A stretch of 64,000 nt of DNA from Mesorhizobium amorphae CCNWGS0123 (GTDB taxonomy: Bacteria > Pseudomonadota > Alphaproteobacteria > Rhizobiales > Rhizobiaceae), in contig NZ_CP015318.1 of NCBI RefSeq assembly GCF_001686985.1, forward strand, positions 3,718,001 through 3,782,000, in the 5' to 3' direction. The notes under the pieces are model-generated. The model ran no database searches and was not told where the DNA came from. It worked only from the letters and a program-made list of their open reading frames with translations. The translations under genes were made by a program, and so were the position numbers. Below are positions 8,811-20,088 of this stretch, in pieces; position 1 is the stretch's first letter, and each line of letters starts with the position of its first letter.

Positions 8811-9105
8811 GCCGCAATGGCAGCTGGATGGCGGGGATAACGCGCTTTTGGCGCGGTTTGCGGCATTTCGGCCACAATTGGCTGTTCCCTCGACGGTTGG
8901 GATTGCCTACGTTAAGGCTATGTTGATTTTCGACGGCTTAGCTTTGCGTGGGGTTTGTGCGAATCATTGCGACGTTTTCTGATTTGTGTTTCGTTCTGAA
9001 AACGTTGTGTGAGCTAGGACACTGGCGGCGGCGAATTCCCGCGATAGATTGAATATGCGCCCTTTCAGCCAGACCATCGGCGGGCGGCCATGAAAGGACT
9101 GGAAA

Positions 9106-10380
9106 ATGAGCAAGGTCGGCAGCAACGGCGGCGATTCCAAGAACACGCTCTATTGCTCGTTTTGCGGCAAAAGCCAGCACGAAGTGCGCAAGCTGATCGC
9201 CGGTCCGACGGTCTTCATCTGCGACGAGTGCGTCGAGCTCTGCATGGACATCATCCGCGAGGAGAACAAGACCTCCATGGTGAAGTCGCGCGAAGGCGTG
9301 CCGACACCGCAGGAGATCCTCAAGGTCCTCGACGACTATGTCATCGGCCAGCCCTACGCCAAGCGCGTGCTGTCGGTGGCCGTCCACAACCACTACAAGC
9401 GCCTCGCGCATGCCGGCAAGAACAACGACGTCGAGCTGGCCAAGTCCAACATCCTTTTGATCGGCCCGACCGGTTGCGGCAAGACGCTGCTGGCGCAGAC
9501 GCTCGCCCGCATCATCGACGTTCCCTTCACCATGGCCGACGCCACGACGCTGACCGAGGCCGGTTACGTCGGTGAGGACGTCGAGAACATCATCCTGAAG
9601 CTGCTGCAGTCGGCCGACTACAATGTCGAGCGCGCCCAGCGCGGCATCGTCTACATCGACGAGATCGACAAGATCTCGCGCAAGTCCGACAACCCCTCGA
9701 TCACCCGCGACGTGTCGGGCGAGGGCGTGCAGCAGGCGCTGCTGAAGATCATGGAAGGCACCGTCGCTTCGGTGCCGCCGCAGGGCGGCAGGAAGCATCC
9801 GCAGCAGGAATTCCTACAGGTCGACACCGCCAACATCCTGTTCATCTGCGGCGGCGCCTTCGCAGGGCTGGACAAGATCATCTCGGATCGCGGCAGGAAA
9901 ACCTCGATCGGCTTCGGCGCCATCGTCGCTTCGCCCGAGGATCGCCGCACCGGCGACGTTTTCCGCCTGGTCGAGCCCGAGGATCTGCTGAAGTTCGGTC
10001 TCATTCCCGAGTTTGTCGGCCGTCTGCCCGTCCTGGCGACGCTGGAAGACCTCGACGAGCCGGCGCTGATCCAGATCCTGACCGAGCCGAAGAACGCGCT
10101 GGTCAAGCAGTACCAGCGCCTGTTCGAGATGGAGAATGTCGACCTGACCTTCCACGAGAACGCACTGTCGGCGATCGCCAAGCGCGCCATCGAGCGCAAG
10201 ACCGGCGCGCGCGGCCTGCGCTCGATCATGGAAGCGATCCTGCTCGACACTATGTTCGAGCTGCCGGCGCTGGAAGGCGTCCGCGAAGTGGTTATTTCGG
10301 AAGAGGTGGTTACCGGCAGCGCCCGGCCGCTCTACATCTATTCCGAGCAGAAGGAAAAGAAGGGCAACGTCAGCGCCTGA
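9106..10380 (+). CDS. clpX: ATP-dependent Clp protease ATP-binding subunit
   Basis: A 424-residue AAA+ unfoldase that delivers substrates to ClpP. The N-terminal zinc-binding domain has CSFCGKSQHEV and CDECVELC (about residues 17-46). Walker A is GPTGCGKT (about 120-127), Walker B is IVYIDEIDK, and the pore loop is within ADATTLTEAGYVGEDVE. Sensor 2 is in KTGARGLRS. GGAAA-type ribosome binding precedes ATG 9106. The length equals that of alphaproteobacterial orthologues. A strong terminator follows at 10404. Confidence 0.98.
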   Translation: MSKVGSNGGDSKNTLYCSFCGKSQHEVRKLIAGPTVFICDECVELCMDIIREENKTSMVKSREGVPTPQEILKVLDDYVIGQPYAKRVLSVAVHNHYKRLAHAGKNNDVELAKSNILLIGPTGCGKTLLAQTLARIIDVPFTMADATTLTEAGYVGEDVENIILKLLQSADYNVERAQRGIVYIDEIDKISRKSDNPSITRDVSGEGVQQALLKIMEGTVASVPPQGGRKHPQQEFLQVDTANILFICGGAFAGLDKIISDRGRKTSIGFGAIVASPEDRRTGDVFRLVEPEDLLKFGLIPEFVGRLPVLATLEDLDEPALIQILTEPKNALVKQYQRLFEMENVDLTFHENALSAIAKRAIERKTGARGLRSIMEAILLDTMFELPALEGVREVVISEEVVTGSARPLYIYSEQKEKKGNVSA

Positions 10381-10403
10381 CGTGAGCCTCAGACAGGATT
10401 TTG

Positions 10404-10430
10404 AAACGGCGCCCGCGAGGCGCCGTTTTG
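10404..10430 (+). terminator. rho-independent terminator after clpX
   Basis: Perfect 10-base arms AAACGGCGCC and GGCGCCGTTT with a five-base loop, ending in a short T run, 24 bases after the clpX stop. It separates the clp transcript from lon. Confidence 0.85.
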
Positions 10431-10654
10431 CTGTAGCGGCCGTTTCATGCCGCGCAACGACGGATCGGATGGACCAGCCGGTGTTGACCCTTGATCTTTG
10501 CCCCTCGGGCATCCAACTAACAGCAGAAGGCCGCCGGGCCGAATTCTGTGCTGTAAAACTCCCGTCACAAACGGTGGTAGGCGGAACGACCCCCGGTCGC
10601 TAATATGAGATTCGCGGTTGGCCGATTGGTGGCCGCGACATGAAAGGTTGGACA

Positions 10655-13063
<2,409 letters not shown>

Positions 13064-13066
<3 letters not shown>

Positions 13067-13165
13067 AGCGCCGCGCGTCCACCTGGACGCGCAAAGGACG
13101 CTCTAACACTTTAGACTTGCGCATGGTCCTTTCCGAAAACCGGTTACGGTTTTCGGGGCCATGCG
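13064..13165 (+). repeat. two-hairpin intergenic mosaic element after lon
   Basis: Starting at the lon stop codon there are two nested palindromes. The first has outer arms TAGAGCG (13064-13070) and CGCTCTA (13099-13105) and inner arms GCGCGTCCA/TGGACGCGC (13073-13081, 13084-13092). The second has outer arms CGCATGG/CCATGCG (13120-13126, 13159-13165) and inner arms CCGAAAACCG/CGGTTTTCGG. The layout is like the RIME/REP-type intergenic elements of rhizobia and probably occurs elsewhere in the genome. The transcript would fold here before the terminators. Confidence 0.65.
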
Positions 13166-13198
13166 TTAGTTTCAGCTAAAGTTGCAGCGCACAAAACG

Positions 13199-13258
13199 AA
13201 AGCCGGGCCTCGCGCCCGGCTTTTTCATGTGAAAAACCCCGGAATTCCGGGCTTTTTT
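13199..13258 (+). terminator. tandem rho-independent terminators between lon and hupB
   Basis: The first hairpin has arms AAAGCCGGGC/GCCCGGCTTT (13199-13208, 13214-13223) followed by a T run. The second, at 13232-13258, is A-rich, then CCCGG-AATT-CCGGG, then a run of six T. Together they isolate lon from hupB. Confidence 0.8.
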
Positions 13259-13368
13259 CGACCTCTTGCTGCTTTTTCGACTTGGTTGCAGGAACGCTTC
13301 TTTCTAAAGTCCCTTTCCTGCCGGATGAGTCGAGTGTTCTTCCGGTTTTCTCATGGAAGGAAATTTTG

Positions 13369-13641
13369 ATGAACAAGAACGAACTGGTGTCCGCTGTCGC
13401 CGACGCTGCGAGCATTTCGAAGGGTGACGCACAGTCCGCCGTCGATGCGGTGTTTTCCGTGATCACTGGCGAACTGAAGAAGGGCGGCGATGTCCGGCTT
13501 GTCGGCTTCGGAAATTTCACCGTGTCAAAACGCGCTGCATCGACCGGCCGCAACCCGCAGACCGGCGCTGAAGTGAAGATTCCGGCGCGCACCGTGCCGA
13601 AGTTTTCGGCCGGCAAGGGCCTCAAGGACGCGGTCAACTAA
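13369..13641 (+). CDS. hupB: DNA-binding protein HU-beta
   Basis: A 90-residue histone-like protein that bends and packages DNA as a dimer. It starts MNKNELVSAVADAASISKGD and has the conserved VRLVGFGNFTVSKRAA strand and the DNA-arm segment GRNPQTGAEVKIPARTVPKF with the intercalating proline. The ATG at 13369 follows GGAAGGAAA; the in-frame upstream start at 13282 is not needed. The position after lon is conserved in alphaproteobacteria. Its own terminator follows 20 bases downstream. Confidence 0.97.
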   Translation: MNKNELVSAVADAASISKGDAQSAVDAVFSVITGELKKGGDVRLVGFGNFTVSKRAASTGRNPQTGAEVKIPARTVPKFSAGKGLKDAVN

Positions 13642-13661
13642 GACCTTTTTCTTTAGAGATC

Positions 13662-13692
13662 AGAAAAGCCGGGCTTGCCCGGCTTTTCTTTT
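13662..13692 (+). terminator. terminator after hupB, probably bidirectional
   Basis: Perfect 13-base arms AGAAAAGCCGGGC and GCCCGGCTTTTCT at 13662-13674 and 13677-13689, with A and T runs on both sides. It can stop hupB on the plus strand and the aldo-keto reductase gene on the minus strand. Confidence 0.85.
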
Positions 13693-13731
13693 GCCTCCCG
13701 ATTGGTGTCGCCGGCCGAGAGGAAGGCTGCC

Positions 13732-14754
13732 TTATGCGGTTGGCGCATCATCGCGCATCAGGCCTTCCTGCTTGAGGTCGGCCCACAGCGCTGGCGGTAG
13801 CGTGGCATCGAGCAGCGAGCGGTTGCTTTCTACCTCGCTCGGCCGTTGGCCGCCCGGGATCACCGAGACGACGCAGGGATGCAGCAGAGGGAATTGCAGC
13901 GCCGCTTCGATCAGGCGCACGCCGTGGCGCGTGCAAACCGCTTCGATGCGGGCGACGCGGTCCAGGATATCCTGCGGCGCCTCTGAGTAGTTGTAGTAGG
14001 CGCCGGGCTTCGGGCCCGTTGCCAGTATGCCGGAATTGTAGGGGCCGCCGAGAACGATGCCGATGCCGCGTTCCTGGCAAAGCGGCAGGAAGGAGGCCAG
14101 CGCCTCCTGTTCCAGCAGCGTGTAGCGCCCGGCCAGCAGGAAAAGATCGAAGTCGCCGCGCTCGGCCAGCGTCTGGCAGACCTGCCATTCGTTGATACCC
14201 CCGCCGAACGCCTTGATCGCGCCCTGGTCGCGCAGCGAAAGCAGCCCATAATAGCCGGAGGTCATGAACTCCTCGATGCGCTGGTCCGCGGCTGCCTTGC
14301 TGCCATGGGTGAATATGTCGACATCGTGCACAAAGAGGATGTCGATGCGGTCGACGCCGAGCCGCTCCAGCGAAGCCTCGAAGGAGCGCATGACGCCGTC
14401 ATAGCTGTAGTCGTAGACTTCGCGGCGCGACGGCGTGTCGAAGAACTTGCCGATGCCGGTGCGCTGTTCGGGCGGACAGGCACGCATGATGCGCCCGACC
14501 TTGCTCGACAGCACATAGTCGTCCCGCTTCTTTGAGCGCAGGAACGGATTGAGCCGGGTTTCCGACAGGCCGAGCCCATAGAGCGGGGCGGTGTCGAAGT
14601 AGCGGCAGCCGGTCCGCCATGCCGCTTCCAGCGTGGCGTTGGCATCCTCGTCGGAGACGGCGCGGTAGAGATTGCCGAGCGGCGCCGTGCCGAAGCCGAG
14701 CTCGGTGAAGTCTATGCCGCCATTGCCGATGCGGTCGAAATGCCGTGTCTTCAT
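13732..14754 (-). CDS. aldo/keto reductase, aldose 1-dehydrogenase type
   Basis: A 340-residue NAD(P)-dependent (beta/alpha)8 oxidoreductase. The AKR tetrad is visible: Asp and Tyr in YFDTAPLYGLGLSE, Lys in DYVLSSKVGR and His in DILFVHDVD. The early ELGFGTAPLGNLYRAVSDE and the later GGGINEWQV segment match the D-threo-aldose/L-fucose 1-dehydrogenase branch, which oxidises free sugars to lactones. It is divergent from the SIS/creatininase pair and next to a sugar ABC transporter and a FucU-type mutarotase, which fits a role on an aldose. The sugar itself is not established. Confidence 0.85.
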   Translation of the reverse strand: MKTRHFDRIGNGGIDFTELGFGTAPLGNLYRAVSDEDANATLEAAWRTGCRYFDTAPLYGLGLSETRLNPFLRSKKRDDYVLSSKVGRIMRACPPEQRTGIGKFFDTPSRREVYDYSYDGVMRSFEASLERLGVDRIDILFVHDVDIFTHGSKAAADQRIEEFMTSGYYGLLSLRDQGAIKAFGGGINEWQVCQTLAERGDFDLFLLAGRYTLLEQEALASFLPLCQERGIGIVLGGPYNSGILATGPKPGAYYNYSEAPQDILDRVARIEAVCTRHGVRLIEAALQFPLLHPCVVSVIPGGQRPSEVESNRSLLDATLPPALWADLKQEGLMRDDAPTA

Positions 14755-14941
14755 GTCCTGCGCTTATCCTGGATTGATTTGTCTGACATGACACTATCAT
14801 GCCGGTGGCACAGCAAAAGCACGGAGCGCCGTTGGACACGCATTTTCGCGGTGATAGCATGAACAAAAACAAGCTGTTCGGGGGAAACGTGAAGAAGAGA
14901 TCGCGATCGTTTTTCAGGCCCCTCATGCGGGTGGAACGCGC

Positions 14942-15508
14942 ATGACCGGCACCGGCACGACCCTGTTCGACGCCGCGCTGGGTGAACTCGGCAAGGTGCT
15001 TGCCCGGATCGACGAGAGCCGGGTCGAGGCCGCCTGCGCCATGCTCGCCGGTGCCGGCAAGATCGCCGTCTATGGCTGTGGCCGCGAGGCGTTGCAGCTC
15101 AAGGGTTTCGCCATGCGGCTCTACCATCTCGGCCTGCCGGTGTCGGTGGTCGGCGACATGACCACGCCGCCACTGGGTGAGGGCGATGTCTTCCTGGCCA
15201 GCTCTGGCCCAGGCGAGACCACCACCGTGCTGACCCTGATGCAGGTCGCGCGCGATGCGGGTGCCACGGTGCTGCTGCTCACCGCCGAGGCGGCAAGCAG
15301 CGCGGCCAAACGCGCCGACTTCACCTTGCTCATCCCGGCGCAAACCATGGCCAGCGATCAGGGCACGGCAAAGACCTCTGTCCTGCCTATGGGCTCGCTG
15401 TTCGAAGGTGCGTTGTTCCTGCTCTTTGAGGTGATGGTGCTGAAGCTCAAGGACCTCACCGGCGCGACGCCGGAGGTGATGCGCACCCGCCACACCAATA
15501 TGGAGTAG
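14942..15508 (+). CDS. SIS-domain sugar isomerase-like protein
   Basis: A 188-residue single SIS domain, the size of 6-phospho-3-hexuloisomerases. A helical N-terminus is followed by GAGKIAVYGCGREALQLKGFAMRLYHLG, which I split as IAVYGCGREA and LKGFAMRLYHLG, the sugar-phosphate loop. Then come VFLASSGPGETTTVLTLM with the serine/glycine phosphate site and the TMASDQGTAKTSVLPMGS-type dimer segment. It likely interconverts a ketose and aldose phosphate. It lies five bases before the creatininase-like gene and diverges from the aldo/keto reductase. Its substrate could be the product of the PfkB kinase at 21950, by inference. Confidence 0.82.
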   Translation: MTGTGTTLFDAALGELGKVLARIDESRVEAACAMLAGAGKIAVYGCGREALQLKGFAMRLYHLGLPVSVVGDMTTPPLGEGDVFLASSGPGETTTVLTLMQVARDAGATVLLLTAEAASSAAKRADFTLLIPAQTMASDQGTAKTSVLPMGSLFEGALFLLFEVMVLKLKDLTGATPEVMRTRHTNME

Positions 15509-15513
15509 AGGCG

Positions 15514-16257
15514 ATGCGCTATGAGTTGATGCTGCCGCACCAGATCCGCAGAGCGATCGCGGAGAACTGGCCGGTGGTGCTGCCGCTCGGCGTGCTCGAA
15601 TACCATGGCGAGCACATGGCTATCGGCATGGACACGCTGGCCGTCGTCAAGACGCTGGATCTGTTCGAAAAGGAAGCCGACATCGTCATCCTGCCGCCTT
15701 TCTACTACGGCGCTGCGAGCTATGCGGTGGCGCCGCCGGAGGGCAGCGGTTCGGTGCAGGTCGGCGGCAATCAACTGGCGCCGTTCGCGGAGGAGCTGTT
15801 CTACAGCCTGCTGCGCATCGGCTTTCGCAACATCCACGCCATCATCCACCATCAGACCGAGAATTTCACCGCCGGCATGCCGACCGATCTCGCCTTCAAG
15901 ACCGCCGGCAGGCAGGCGATCTTCCGCTTCCTCGAAAGGCAGCGCGGCGAGGGCTGGTGGGGATCCGAGGCGATGGCCGACTACTATTCCGGACACGCCT
16001 CGGGTGAGAATTTCTTCAACTGGGTGCAGGTGCATCCGCTGATGCCGGCGGCCATGAGCGGCAAATACCCGTTCGACCATGCCGGCATCGGCGAGACCTC
16101 GCTGATGCTCGCGCTCTGCCCGGAAGCGGTCGACGCCGGCTATTTCGCCGCCAATACCGGCTGGTACACGGCAACCGCGCCGGACGCCTCGGCGGAGATG
16201 GGACGGAAGGGCGTCGCCATGATCCTCGATCATTTGCGGGCGGTACTGTCGGCCTAG
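15514..16257 (+). CDS. creatininase family protein
   Basis: A 247-residue member of the creatininase/creatinine amidohydrolase fold. The metal-site stretch LPLGVLEYHGEHMAIGMDTL supplies Glu, His and Asp ligands, and a further Glu is expected in the IGETSLMLALCPE block. True creatininases act on cyclic amides. Relatives in this superfamily hydrolyse other lactam or formamide rings, and some sit in sugar loci without known roles. It follows the SIS gene by five bases. A role as a lactone- or amide-opening enzyme for the product of the neighbouring dehydrogenase is inference. Confidence 0.82.
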   Translation: MRYELMLPHQIRRAIAENWPVVLPLGVLEYHGEHMAIGMDTLAVVKTLDLFEKEADIVILPPFYYGAASYAVAPPEGSGSVQVGGNQLAPFAEELFYSLLRIGFRNIHAIIHHQTENFTAGMPTDLAFKTAGRQAIFRFLERQRGEGWWGSEAMADYYSGHASGENFFNWVQVHPLMPAAMSGKYPFDHAGIGETSLMLALCPEAVDAGYFAANTGWYTATAPDASAEMGRKGVAMILDHLRAVLSA

Positions 16258-16264
16258 GGTGGCT

Positions 16265-16290
16265 TTCCCTTCTCCCACGGGGGAAGGGAA
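16265..16290. terminator. hairpin between convergent creatininase-like and permease genes
   Basis: Arms TTCCCTT (16265-16271) and AAGGGAA (16284-16290) plus an inner CCC/GGG pair, between two convergent stops. There is no strong T run, so it may act as a weak bidirectional terminator or be an intergenic repeat. Confidence 0.45.
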
Positions 16291-16301
16291 GAGGACGCCG
16301 C

Positions 16302-17219
16302 CTACTTCACCGCACCCGCCGTCATGCCCATGATCAGGTAGCGTTCCAGCGCGATGCCGATGACGGCAAGCGGCGTGATGGCGGCGGTGGCGAGCGCCGC
16401 CATCGACCACCAGTTGATGCCTTGCGATCCGGTCTGGCTGGCCACCATGACCGGAATGGTCTTGGCGTCGGTCGAGGTTAGAAGGGCGGCGAAGAAATAC
16501 TCGTTCCAGCACAGGACCATCGCCAGGATGAAGGCGGCGACCATGCCGGGCAGCGCGATCGGCATGACGATGCGGAAGAAGGCGCCCCAGATCGTCAGGC
16601 CGTCGACGAGTGCGGCTTCCTCCAGCTCGACCGGGATCGAGTTGAACTGGTCGCGCATGATCCAGATGACGATCGGTAGCACCATCAGCGTGTAGAGCAG
16701 GATAAGCCCGACGCGCGTATCGAGCAGGCCGACTTCGCGGTAGAGCACCAGGAAGGGCAGTGCCAGCACGACCGGCGGCAGGATCAGCTGCGACAGGAAG
16801 AAGAAGGAGATGTCCTCGTTCTTGAACCAGGCGAAGTGATAGCGGTAGCGGGTCAGGCCATAGGCGGCGAGGCTGCCGATGATGATGGCCAGGCTCGACG
16901 CGCCGACCGAGGTGATGACCGAGTTCATGAAACGCTTGAGGAATTCCTCGCGCACTGTCGAGGTCTGGAACAGCGAATCCGGCGACAGGCCAAGCGAGCG
17001 CCAGCCCTTCCAGTCGGGCTGGAAGTCGACGAACGGGATCAGATGGCCCTGGGTGACATCGACCGCGGTCTTGAACGAGGTGGTGATCGTCCAGTAGATC
17101 GGGAACAGGCAGATGAAGGCCCAGAACACCAGCGCGCCATAGATAAAGACGCGGTTGGCGACGAAGCTCACCGGCGAGCGGATTTCGGAAGCGGTATAGT
17201 CGGTGGTCTGGACGCTCAT
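16302..17219 (-). CDS. carbohydrate ABC transporter permease, MalG/UgpE type
   Basis: A 305-residue inner-membrane permease with about six hydrophobic helices. The first is VFIYGALVFWAFICLFPIYW. The cytoplasmic EAA loop is EEAALVDGLTIWGAFFRIVMP, which docks to the ATPase. The end ERYLIMGMTAGAVK is the usual C-terminus of CUT1 MalG-like subunits. It lies 13 bases downstream of the MalF-like gene. The matching ATPase is on the opposite strand at 20401. Confidence 0.92.
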   Translation of the reverse strand: MSVQTTDYTASEIRSPVSFVANRVFIYGALVFWAFICLFPIYWTITTSFKTAVDVTQGHLIPFVDFQPDWKGWRSLGLSPDSLFQTSTVREEFLKRFMNSVITSVGASSLAIIIGSLAAYGLTRYRYHFAWFKNEDISFFFLSQLILPPVVLALPFLVLYREVGLLDTRVGLILLYTLMVLPIVIWIMRDQFNSIPVELEEAALVDGLTIWGAFFRIVMPIALPGMVAAFILAMVLCWNEYFFAALLTSTDAKTIPVMVASQTGSQGINWWSMAALATAAITPLAVIGIALERYLIMGMTAGAVK

Positions 17220-17232
17220 GGTACCTGCCGGC

Positions 17233-18354
17233 TCAGTTTACATTGCGCACGAAGCGGGTGGCGAATTTCAGCAGCCAGGTCACGAACACGACGATGATGA
17301 TGAGATAGGCCATTGCCAGCATCGTGCCGTAGCCGACGTTCGAACGGTCGCGGTACTCGCGATAGATGAAGCTCGACACCGAATCGGTGGCGCCACCGGG
17401 ACCGCCCGAAGTGACGGTAATGATGATGTCGGCCAGCTTCAGCTTGAAGATGATGCGCAGGATCACCGCCGTCACCGACACCGGCAGCATCAGCGGGAAG
17501 GTGACCTGCCAGAAGGTCTGCCAGGGCGTGGCGCCGTCGACGCGCGCCGCCTCCAGCACCTCGCGCGACATCGCCTGCAGCCCGGCGAGCAGCATGATCA
17601 TCATGAACGGGATGAAGGTCCAGGCATCCAGCACCATGATCGAGATGCGCGCGGTGATCGGATTGGAGAAGAAGGCGGGATTGTCCCAGCCGAGAGTGCG
17701 CGCCAGCGTCGACGCTGGTCCGAAGCGGTACTCCATCAGCGACTTGCCGATCATCCACGACACTGCGACCGGCGACAGCATCAGCGGCATCAGGAAGACG
17801 ACGCGGAAGAATTTTCGCGCCCGGATCTGCGCATTGAGCAGCAGCGCCAACCCGAAGGCGATGACATATTCGACAAATACCGCAAGCACATAGAGCACCA
17901 TGTTGAACAGCGCGTTGCGGTAGTAGGGGTCGGCCAGCATCTGCCAGAAATTGTCGAGACCGTTGAACTTTCGGCCGGAGAAGGAGCTCAGGTTCCAGTC
18001 GGTCAGCGCGATGTAGAAGCCGAACAGCGTCGGGAAGATCACCATGGCGATGGTGAACAGCAATGCCGGCAGCAGGAACAGCGCGCGCTGGCCGTCTTCA
18101 CCGCGCGTCAGCACCTGGCCGACGCCGAGCGCCACGCCCCACAGCAGATAGGCGTAGACGACCGGCCGCCAGGTTTCGAAGCCGAGCGTGGTGACTTCCG
18201 TCTTGTAAAGGGTCTGCAGCGCGATCACGGCCAGCAGGCCGAGTGTCGCCGCAGCCATCAAGGCAAAGCCGAGCCGCTTGCGGCCCGGCGCGATCAGATC
18301 GGATGGAACGCCGTTTGCCGGCCAAGTATTGGTGGGCAAGGTCTGTTCAGCCAC
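17233..18354 (-). CDS. carbohydrate ABC transporter permease, MalF/UgpA type
   Basis: A 373-residue permease with a GTG start. An N-terminal extension carries two or three extra helices (LGFALMAAATLGLLAVIALQ and a second segment around VVYAYLLWGVALGVGQ) before the core. The EAA loop is EAARVDGATPWQTFWQVTFP. The LFGFYIALTDWNLSSF periplasmic segment is standard for CUT1 MalF-like subunits. It forms the heterodimeric channel with the gene at 16302. A strong hairpin lies between it and the upstream binding-protein gene. Confidence 0.92.
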   Translation of the reverse strand: MAEQTLPTNTWPANGVPSDLIAPGRKRLGFALMAAATLGLLAVIALQTLYKTEVTTLGFETWRPVVYAYLLWGVALGVGQVLTRGEDGQRALFLLPALLFTIAMVIFPTLFGFYIALTDWNLSSFSGRKFNGLDNFWQMLADPYYRNALFNMVLYVLAVFVEYVIAFGLALLLNAQIRARKFFRVVFLMPLMLSPVAVSWMIGKSLMEYRFGPASTLARTLGWDNPAFFSNPITARISIMVLDAWTFIPFMMIMLLAGLQAMSREVLEAARVDGATPWQTFWQVTFPLMLPVSVTAVILRIIFKLKLADIIITVTSGGPGGATDSVSSFIYREYRDRSNVGYGTMLAMAYLIIIVVFVTWLLKFATRFVRNVN

Positions 18355-18378
18355 GCGTCCCGTCCGTTCACAACAAAG

Positions 18379-18407
18379 ACCCTGACCGGCCTCAGGCCGG
18401 TCAGGGT
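18379..18407 (-). terminator. attenuating hairpin between binding protein and permease genes
   Basis: A near-perfect palindrome with 14-base arms (left 18379-18392, right 18394-18407). On the minus strand it is followed by CTTTGTTG. Its position just after the binding-protein stop suggests partial termination or mRNA 3' protection, giving more binding protein than permease. Confidence 0.7.
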
Positions 18408-18423
18408 TTACTATAGTATCAGG

Positions 18424-20088
18424 CTACAGGCCAAGCGAGGCCTTGTAGAGCTTGACCTGGTTTTCGCGGCCGATCTGGTCGGTCAGCTTCTCCCAGGCGG
18501 CGGCGATCGCGTCGGCGCCTTCCTGCGCCTTCATCTTGCCGGCGAAGGTGTTGGCCAGGATGTCCTCGGCGGCGCTGTAGTACTGGAAGATGCCGGGGAT
18601 GCGCGGCTCGATCGCGGCGTTCGGATGGTTGTAGCTGTCGCCCTCCGACTTGAGGTAGGAGGTGATGAACGCCTCGTCGTAGCCTGCCGCCACCCATTCC
18701 GGAACGTCGAAATGGGAGTTGCGGTAGGGCTGGAAGCCGGACGGATACATCGCCGTCCAGATCGACAGATCCTTGCCGCCGAGATGAGCGGCGGCGGACC
18801 ATGCCGCCTTCTTCTTCTTCTCGTCGCTGTCGACGCGGGCCATGACATAGACGCCCCAGCCGAGATAGGCGCAGTTCGGCGCATAGTTCGGGCCGCTGGC
18901 GAGCTTGTCCCAGGCGCCTGTCTTGGAATTGTAGACGTCGTCGGAGCCCGGCAGGATCGAGAAGCCGGTGACGTCGCCGATGACCGAGCTATCGTTGGTC
19001 TTGACGTTGGAGCCGATATCGCCCCACCACGGGATCATCGAACCCGTGCCGGCCAGGAACTGCTGGAAGCCGGTGGTGTTCGGGTCGGCGTTGATCTGGT
19101 CCGGCGGCTCCGACGGCAACGCGTCGATCACGTCCTGGATCGCCCGCACCCAGGCTGGGTTGTTGATGCGCGGCTTCATCGTGTCGGCGTCGAACAGCCA
19201 TGCCTTGTCGTCGGGATGCTTGGCATAGGCGCTGGCGCGGCTGCCGAGGAAGTAGAAGCCGAAACCGCCCCAAGGCTTGGGCGCATCGAGATAGCCGTAG
19301 ACATCCTGGCCCTTGAACTGCTTGCCCTTGAGGAATTTGGTGACGGCCTGCACCTCCTGCCAGGTCTTCGGCACGCCCCATTCGGTCGTCGCGCCGCTTT
19401 CCTTCCACGCCTTGGCGAGGTCGGCATCGGCAAACACGTCGGTGCGGTAGTTGAAGTTGTGCGCATCGCCGTCGATGGTGATGCGGTACTGCTTGCCGTT
19501 CCAGGTGCCGACCGGCGGCTTGAGATAGTTGACGAGGTCGTCGAAATCGATCTGCGCCTTGACCCAGTCCGGCATTTCGGAGGTGAGGCCCTTGCCGCAG
19601 ACATCGCCTTCGAAGGGCGCGCCCATCTCGATGATGTCGAAGTCGACGGTGCCGGTGGCGATCGACTGCTGCAGACGGGCGTTGTAATCAGCCTGCGCCA
19701 GGTCGATCCAGCTGATCTTGGCGCCGGTATAGGCCTCCCACGGCTTCAGGAAGCCGCGGAACAGCACGTTGTGCAGGTTCTGGTTGTTGAGGCCCATGAA
19801 GGTGAGCTCGACGCCGGCGAATTCGCCTTCCTTGACATTGGCCTTGGTCGCCTCGAGGCAGAGTTCACCGACCTTCTGGAAGTCGGCATCCGTCGGTTGG
19901 CCTTTGCCGACACCTGGAATCTGCAGGATCTTGGCGCGCAATTCACTGGCGGCGGAAGCCGGCCGGGTGAGGGCGCCGAGGCCGGCGCCGGAGGCTGCGG
20001 CGATCGCAGCCATGCTGGCCGCGCCCTTCAAGATGTCGCGCCGGGTCGCCCCTGCGCGGACCAATTTTTCGTAAAGACCGACTCTCAT
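18424..20088 (-). CDS. ABC transporter solute-binding protein, family 1, Tat-exported
   Basis: A 554-residue periplasmic sugar-binding protein, longer than the usual 400-450 of CUT1 proteins. The N-terminus carries a twin-arginine signal (ATRRDILKGAASMAAIAAAS), so it is probably exported folded, perhaps as ligand-bound or cofactor-sensitive protein. The mature region has the ELTFMGLNNQNLHNVLFRGF strand, SWIDLAQADYNARLQQSIA and the hinge PGSDDVYNS region typical of SBP_bac_1. GAGGAA precedes ATG 20088. It heads the minus-strand operon with two permeases and is divergent from its ATPase. The ligand is unknown; context suggests a monosaccharide or polyol. Confidence 0.9.
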   Translation of the reverse strand: MRVGLYEKLVRAGATRRDILKGAASMAAIAAASGAGLGALTRPASAASELRAKILQIPGVGKGQPTDADFQKVGELCLEATKANVKEGEFAGVELTFMGLNNQNLHNVLFRGFLKPWEAYTGAKISWIDLAQADYNARLQQSIATGTVDFDIIEMGAPFEGDVCGKGLTSEMPDWVKAQIDFDDLVNYLKPPVGTWNGKQYRITIDGDAHNFNYRTDVFADADLAKAWKESGATTEWGVPKTWQEVQAVTKFLKGKQFKGQDVYGYLDAPKPWGGFGFYFLGSRASAYAKHPDDKAWLFDADTMKPRINNPAWVRAIQDVIDALPSEPPDQINADPNTTGFQQFLAGTGSMIPWWGDIGSNVKTNDSSVIGDVTGFSILPGSDDVYNSKTGAWDKLASGPNYAPNCAYLGWGVYVMARVDSDEKKKKAAWSAAAHLGGKDLSIWTAMYPSGFQPYRNSHFDVPEWVAAGYDEAFITSYLKSEGDSYNHPNAAIEPRIPGIFQYYSAAEDILANTFAGKMKAQEGADAIAAAWEKLTDQIGRENQVKLYKASLGL

